This document shows positions 4,485 through 6,317 of a stretch of 6,317 nucleotides of DNA, piece by piece. Where the stretch lies: assembly GCA_026987155.1 (NCBI GenBank), contig JALSNG010000108.1, positions 1 to 6,317 on the forward strand. Direction: 5' to 3'. The notes under the pieces are model-generated. The model did no database searches, was not told the origin of the DNA, and saw only the letters and a program-made list of their open reading frames with translations. Every line of letters starts with the position of its first letter. Within the stretch, counting starts at the first letter, position 1. Both the position numbers and the translations under genes were made by a program. This stretch comes from Thermococcus sp. (lineage in GTDB: Archaea; Methanobacteriota_B; Thermococci; Thermococcales; Thermococcaceae).

Positions 4485-5831
4485 GGAGAACAGGTCGTTG
4501 AGTTCAAAGACGAGTAAGCCTCTCTCTTCAAGCTTTTTCCTTCCCTCAACACCCCTTGCAATGAGGCCGAACAGCATCTCCTTCGTCCCCGTTCTGACGT
4601 ATCTCGCCTTTCTTTCAAGACTTCTGAGGACTTCGCGGGCTCCATGGTAGGTCAGTTTACTCCACTTGACCTCGAAGAAGTATGCTTTGCCCTTTTTCAG
4701 CCCCACGAAGTCTATCTCCTCGCCTTTGCTCCACCATCTCCCGCCCTTCTCGAAGGCTAACTTTCTCCAGAGGAAGTCGGCAACGGCCATCTCAAAGACC
4801 TGCCCCATATAGTGGTCGAAGTTCTGTCTAACCTCCTCAAGAACCTCGCCGTAGAGCTCCCGCTCAACTCTCTCTCTGTTCGGATAGACGAAGCGGAACC
4901 AGAAGCGGAAGTAGTTATCGACGAACTCGTAGCGCGTGTTCCTTCTCTTCTCGGGCTCAAAGGCAGGATGGACCTTGGCTATTACCCGTATCCTCACGAG
5001 GTTGTCGAGGTAGCGCGAGACGGTTCCCCTGTCGAAGCCGGTGAAGTTCACTATCTCCCCGAAACTCGTCTTTCCGAAGGCTATGGCCTTGAGAATGGAA
5101 AAATAGCGCGCCGGCTCCCGGAACTCCTGTCTGAGGAGAAACTCCGCCTCCGTATAGAGAGGGCTCTCTTTCCTGAGGAAGAGCCTCTCAACGTTCTCCC
5201 AGAAAGATAGCCTTTCGTCAAACTGCCTCAGATAAGCCGGAATCCCGTCGGCCACGCCGTAGACCCTCATTAGATCCTCTGGAGAGTAGTGTGGAAGGAA
5301 CTCCCTAACGTGCCAATATTTCAACGGTTTCACGTCGAGCTGCATGGTTCTTCTCCCGTAGAGCGGGCTCTTATACCCCAAGAGCCTCTCCATCATCCCT
5401 ATCGATGAGCCCACGAGCACGAGCTTGACTTTTGAGTTCTGGATGTGGAGATCCCAGGCCTTCTGGAGGAGCGAGGGGAATGCGGAGTTCGATGAAACCA
5501 GGTAGGGAAGCTCGTCGATTATCACGACGAGTTTTTCTCCCCTTCTAGCCATGTAATCAAAGAGCTCGACCCAGTCGAGGTTGGAACGGGCTATTACATC
5601 GTCCCCCAGAAGCTCAGCAACCTTTTTCCGGAACTCCGCGAGGTTTTCCCGCTCGCTTCTCTCGTCGGCGAGGAAGTAAAGGTGCCTGAACCCTTCGACG
5701 GACTTCAGCACGAGGGCTGTCTTTCCGACCCTCCTCCTGCCGTAAATCACTATCAGCTCAGCTTTATTACTTTCAAAAGCATTCCTCAAGGCTTCGAGCT
5801 CGCTTTTTCTATTGACAAATTGTTGCATCAT
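4479..5831 (-). CDS. Archaeal ATPase with winged helix and DUF234 nuclease-like C-terminus (ATPase 2)
   Basis: A complete 450-residue protein of the same architecture as ATPase 1, diverged well beyond a recent duplication. Motifs: NRKSE start box; Walker A GRRRVGKT (31-38); Walker B LVVIIDE with Asp106-Glu107; sensor-like GSS (141-143); YGRRT (158-162); winged helix at about 245-285 with DRGTVSRYLDNLVRIRVIA; C-terminal domain with VFE (Glu347), GEEID (Asp374) and FFEVKW (Glu387, Lys389), again a complete PD-(D/E)xK-like set. It probably couples ATP binding or hydrolysis to action on nucleic acid or a partner protein; no substrate is known to me. The protein begins with two methionines (5831 and 5828). 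There is no Shine-Dalgarno site, and the TATA box predicts transcription starting within a few bases of 5833, so the message is probably leaderless and begins at ATG 5831. A 33-base palindrome covers this start. It diverges from the MSLLPL-type gene at 5914 and converges with the broken family member at 3819. Confidence 0.94.
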   Translation of the reverse strand: MMQQFVNRKSELEALRNAFESNKAELIVIYGRRRVGKTALVLKSVEGFRHLYFLADERSERENLAEFRKKVAELLGDDVIARSNLDWVELFDYMARRGEKLVVIIDELPYLVSSNSAFPSLLQKAWDLHIQNSKVKLVLVGSSIGMMERLLGYKSPLYGRRTMQLDVKPLKYWHVREFLPHYSPEDLMRVYGVADGIPAYLRQFDERLSFWENVERLFLRKESPLYTEAEFLLRQEFREPARYFSILKAIAFGKTSFGEIVNFTGFDRGTVSRYLDNLVRIRVIAKVHPAFEPEKRRNTRYEFVDNYFRFWFRFVYPNRERVERELYGEVLEEVRQNFDHYMGQVFEMAVADFLWRKLAFEKGGRWWSKGEEIDFVGLKKGKAYFFEVKWSKLTYHGAREVLRSLERKARYVRTGTKEMLFGLIARGVEGRKKLEERGLLVFELNDLFSL

Positions 5832-5854
5832 GATTAGACTAATCGTGTTGCAAC
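5822..5854. promoter_or_regulatory. 33-bp near-perfect palindrome over the ATPase 2 start, candidate operator
   Basis: The left arm GTTGCATCATGATTAG (5822-5837) and the reverse complement of the right arm (5839-5854), GTTGCAACACGATTAG, agree at 14 of 16 positions around a single central base. It touches the minus-strand TATA box (5855-5862) and includes both the predicted transcription start and the ATG codons of ATPase 2. A protein bound here would block the ATPase promoter. Confidence 0.75.
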
Positions 5855-5885
5855 TATTTAAGAATTTCGAAAGGCTTATTTCTTC
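5855..5885. promoter_or_regulatory. Back-to-back promoters with overlapping BREs
   Basis: Minus strand: BRE-like TTTCGAAA followed by TATA TTCTTAAATA (5855-5864) directs ATPase 2, with initiation predicted near 5833. Plus strand: CGAAAG followed by GCTTATTTC (5874-5882) directs the MSLLPL-type gene, with initiation near 5902, just before its GGTGA. The self-complementary TTCGAA at 5866-5871 is the shared axis, so the two BREs overlap and the two promoters probably compete or are co-regulated. Confidence 0.6.
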
Positions 5886-5913
5886 TTGGGATGAAGTTTA
5901 GTGGGTGAAACCT

Positions 5914-6317
5914 TTGTCACTTCTGCCCTTGGCCGGGATGTTCATCTTTGGGGGGAAGAAGAAGAAAAAGAAGAGCTGGAAAGAAGTGTTTCAGGAACTC
6001 GCGGAGAAGCACGGCCTGCCAGTAGAGGTTATAGAAGCATTGGACGGCGCGAACATGCCATATAATGGGTACATTGAGTTCGTCCGAAGGATGGACCCCG
6101 AGGGGGACCTGAAAAGGGTAAAAAAAACCCTTGACGTGGATGAAACCGGCGATCTCTGGACAGCGCGCGCCGTCATAAATCACGAGTATCAGGGATACAT
6201 CGGGAGAGAGAGGGACCCAAAATCCCGTGGATACAACATACTGCACGGTGCGCTGGCGGTGCTCATAGCGAACCATACTGGCAAGGAGCACGAGGAGATT
6301 GGATGGGCAGTAGGCGA
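5914..6317 (+). CDS. MSLLPL-type family member 2, function unknown (runs off the right edge)
   Basis: TTG at 5914 opens 134 codons with no stop before the window ends. The start is fixed by GGTGA (5904-5908) five bases before it and by alignment to ATG 3819 of the paralogue; a later ATG at 5938 would discard the conserved N-terminus. The first 12 residues read (M)SLLPLAGMFIF, then GG and a run of six lysines, then SWKEVFQELAEKHGLPVEVI, matching TYEEILKEAEEKFGVPGDTV in the other copy. Further on only scattered similarity remains (GYIEFVRRMDPEGDLKRV against GLQRLVRHAHPEKDLEHV). The hydrophobic N-terminus is too short for an ordinary signal peptide but could anchor or dock the protein, with the lysines next to a membrane or nucleic acid. 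No catalytic motif is recognisable in the visible part, which contains INHEYQGYIGRERDP and ILHGALAVLIANHTGKEH. It diverges from ATPase 2 across an 82-base promoter region. Function unknown. Confidence 0.85.
   Translation, partial: MSLLPLAGMFIFGGKKKKKKSWKEVFQELAEKHGLPVEVIEALDGANMPYNGYIEFVRRMDPEGDLKRVKKTLDVDETGDLWTARAVINHEYQGYIGRERDPKSRGYNILHGALAVLIANHTGKEHEEIGWAVG

Noticed and set aside
4812..5210. 132-residue plus-strand frame opposite ATPase 2
   Set aside because: It is a mirror of the ATPase coding sequence, with no promoter or ribosome-binding site of its own.
5917..6291. 124-residue minus-strand frame opposite the right-edge gene
   Set aside because: The plus-strand frame has a conserved N-terminus, ribosome-binding site and promoter; the minus-strand product is a hydrophobic shadow.
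1..6317. CRISPR array, tRNA, rRNA or integrase
   Set aside because: I looked for regularly spaced repeats, cloverleaf-like segments and recombinase motifs and saw none.

Overview
The window looks like chromosomal DNA of a hyperthermophilic archaeon of the order Thermococcales, most likely Thermococcus. Supporting signs are the GGTGA/GGTGG-type Shine-Dalgarno sites at fixed spacing, AT-rich TATA boxes about 35-40 bases before starts, heavy use of AGG/AGA arginine codons, proteins rich in Lys and Glu, and gene families (DUF234-type ATPases, NosD-like secreted beta-helix proteins) that I associate with this order. The genus is inferred; no rRNA or marker gene is present.

Layout. (1) 1-894, minus strand: the start of a secreted beta-helix protein that runs off the left edge (531 to 1), preceded by a 50-residue small protein (733-581) and a doubtful 52-residue reading frame (894-736). 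(2) 932-2086, plus strand: a hairpin, a clear promoter, a complete M20-family metallohydrolase and a T-rich terminator. (3) 2094-2400: the remnant of an archaeal ATPase gene, frameshifted and cut after about 80 codons, bracketed by two near-identical 15-base repeats. (4) 2415-3772: a complete ATPase with winged helix and a C-terminal nuclease-like (DUF234) domain. (5) 3819-4484: a plus-strand gene of unknown function with two single-base frame breaks. (6) 5831-4479, minus strand: a second complete ATPase of the same type, convergent with (5) and sharing a 6-base stop-stop overlap. (7) 5914-6317, plus strand: an intact-looking paralogue of gene (5), running off the right edge and divergent from ATPase 2.

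The accessory part (2.1-6.3 kb) repeats one theme. ATPase/nuclease-like genes alternate with members of a family whose first 18 or so residues are strongly conserved (MSLLPLxGMFIF followed by a lysine-rich run) and whose bodies diverge. Their upstream promoter and ribosome-binding layouts also match. The divergent promoter between ATPase 2 and its neighbour contains a 33-base near-perfect palindrome over the ATPase transcription and translation start, a plausible autoregulatory operator. A functional link between the ATPases and the conserved-N-terminus family is an inference from this repeated adjacency.

Three separate single-base frame breaks occur here, one or two in homopolymers. They may be real decay, recoding, or sequencing errors, and this limits how firmly the broken genes can be called dead.
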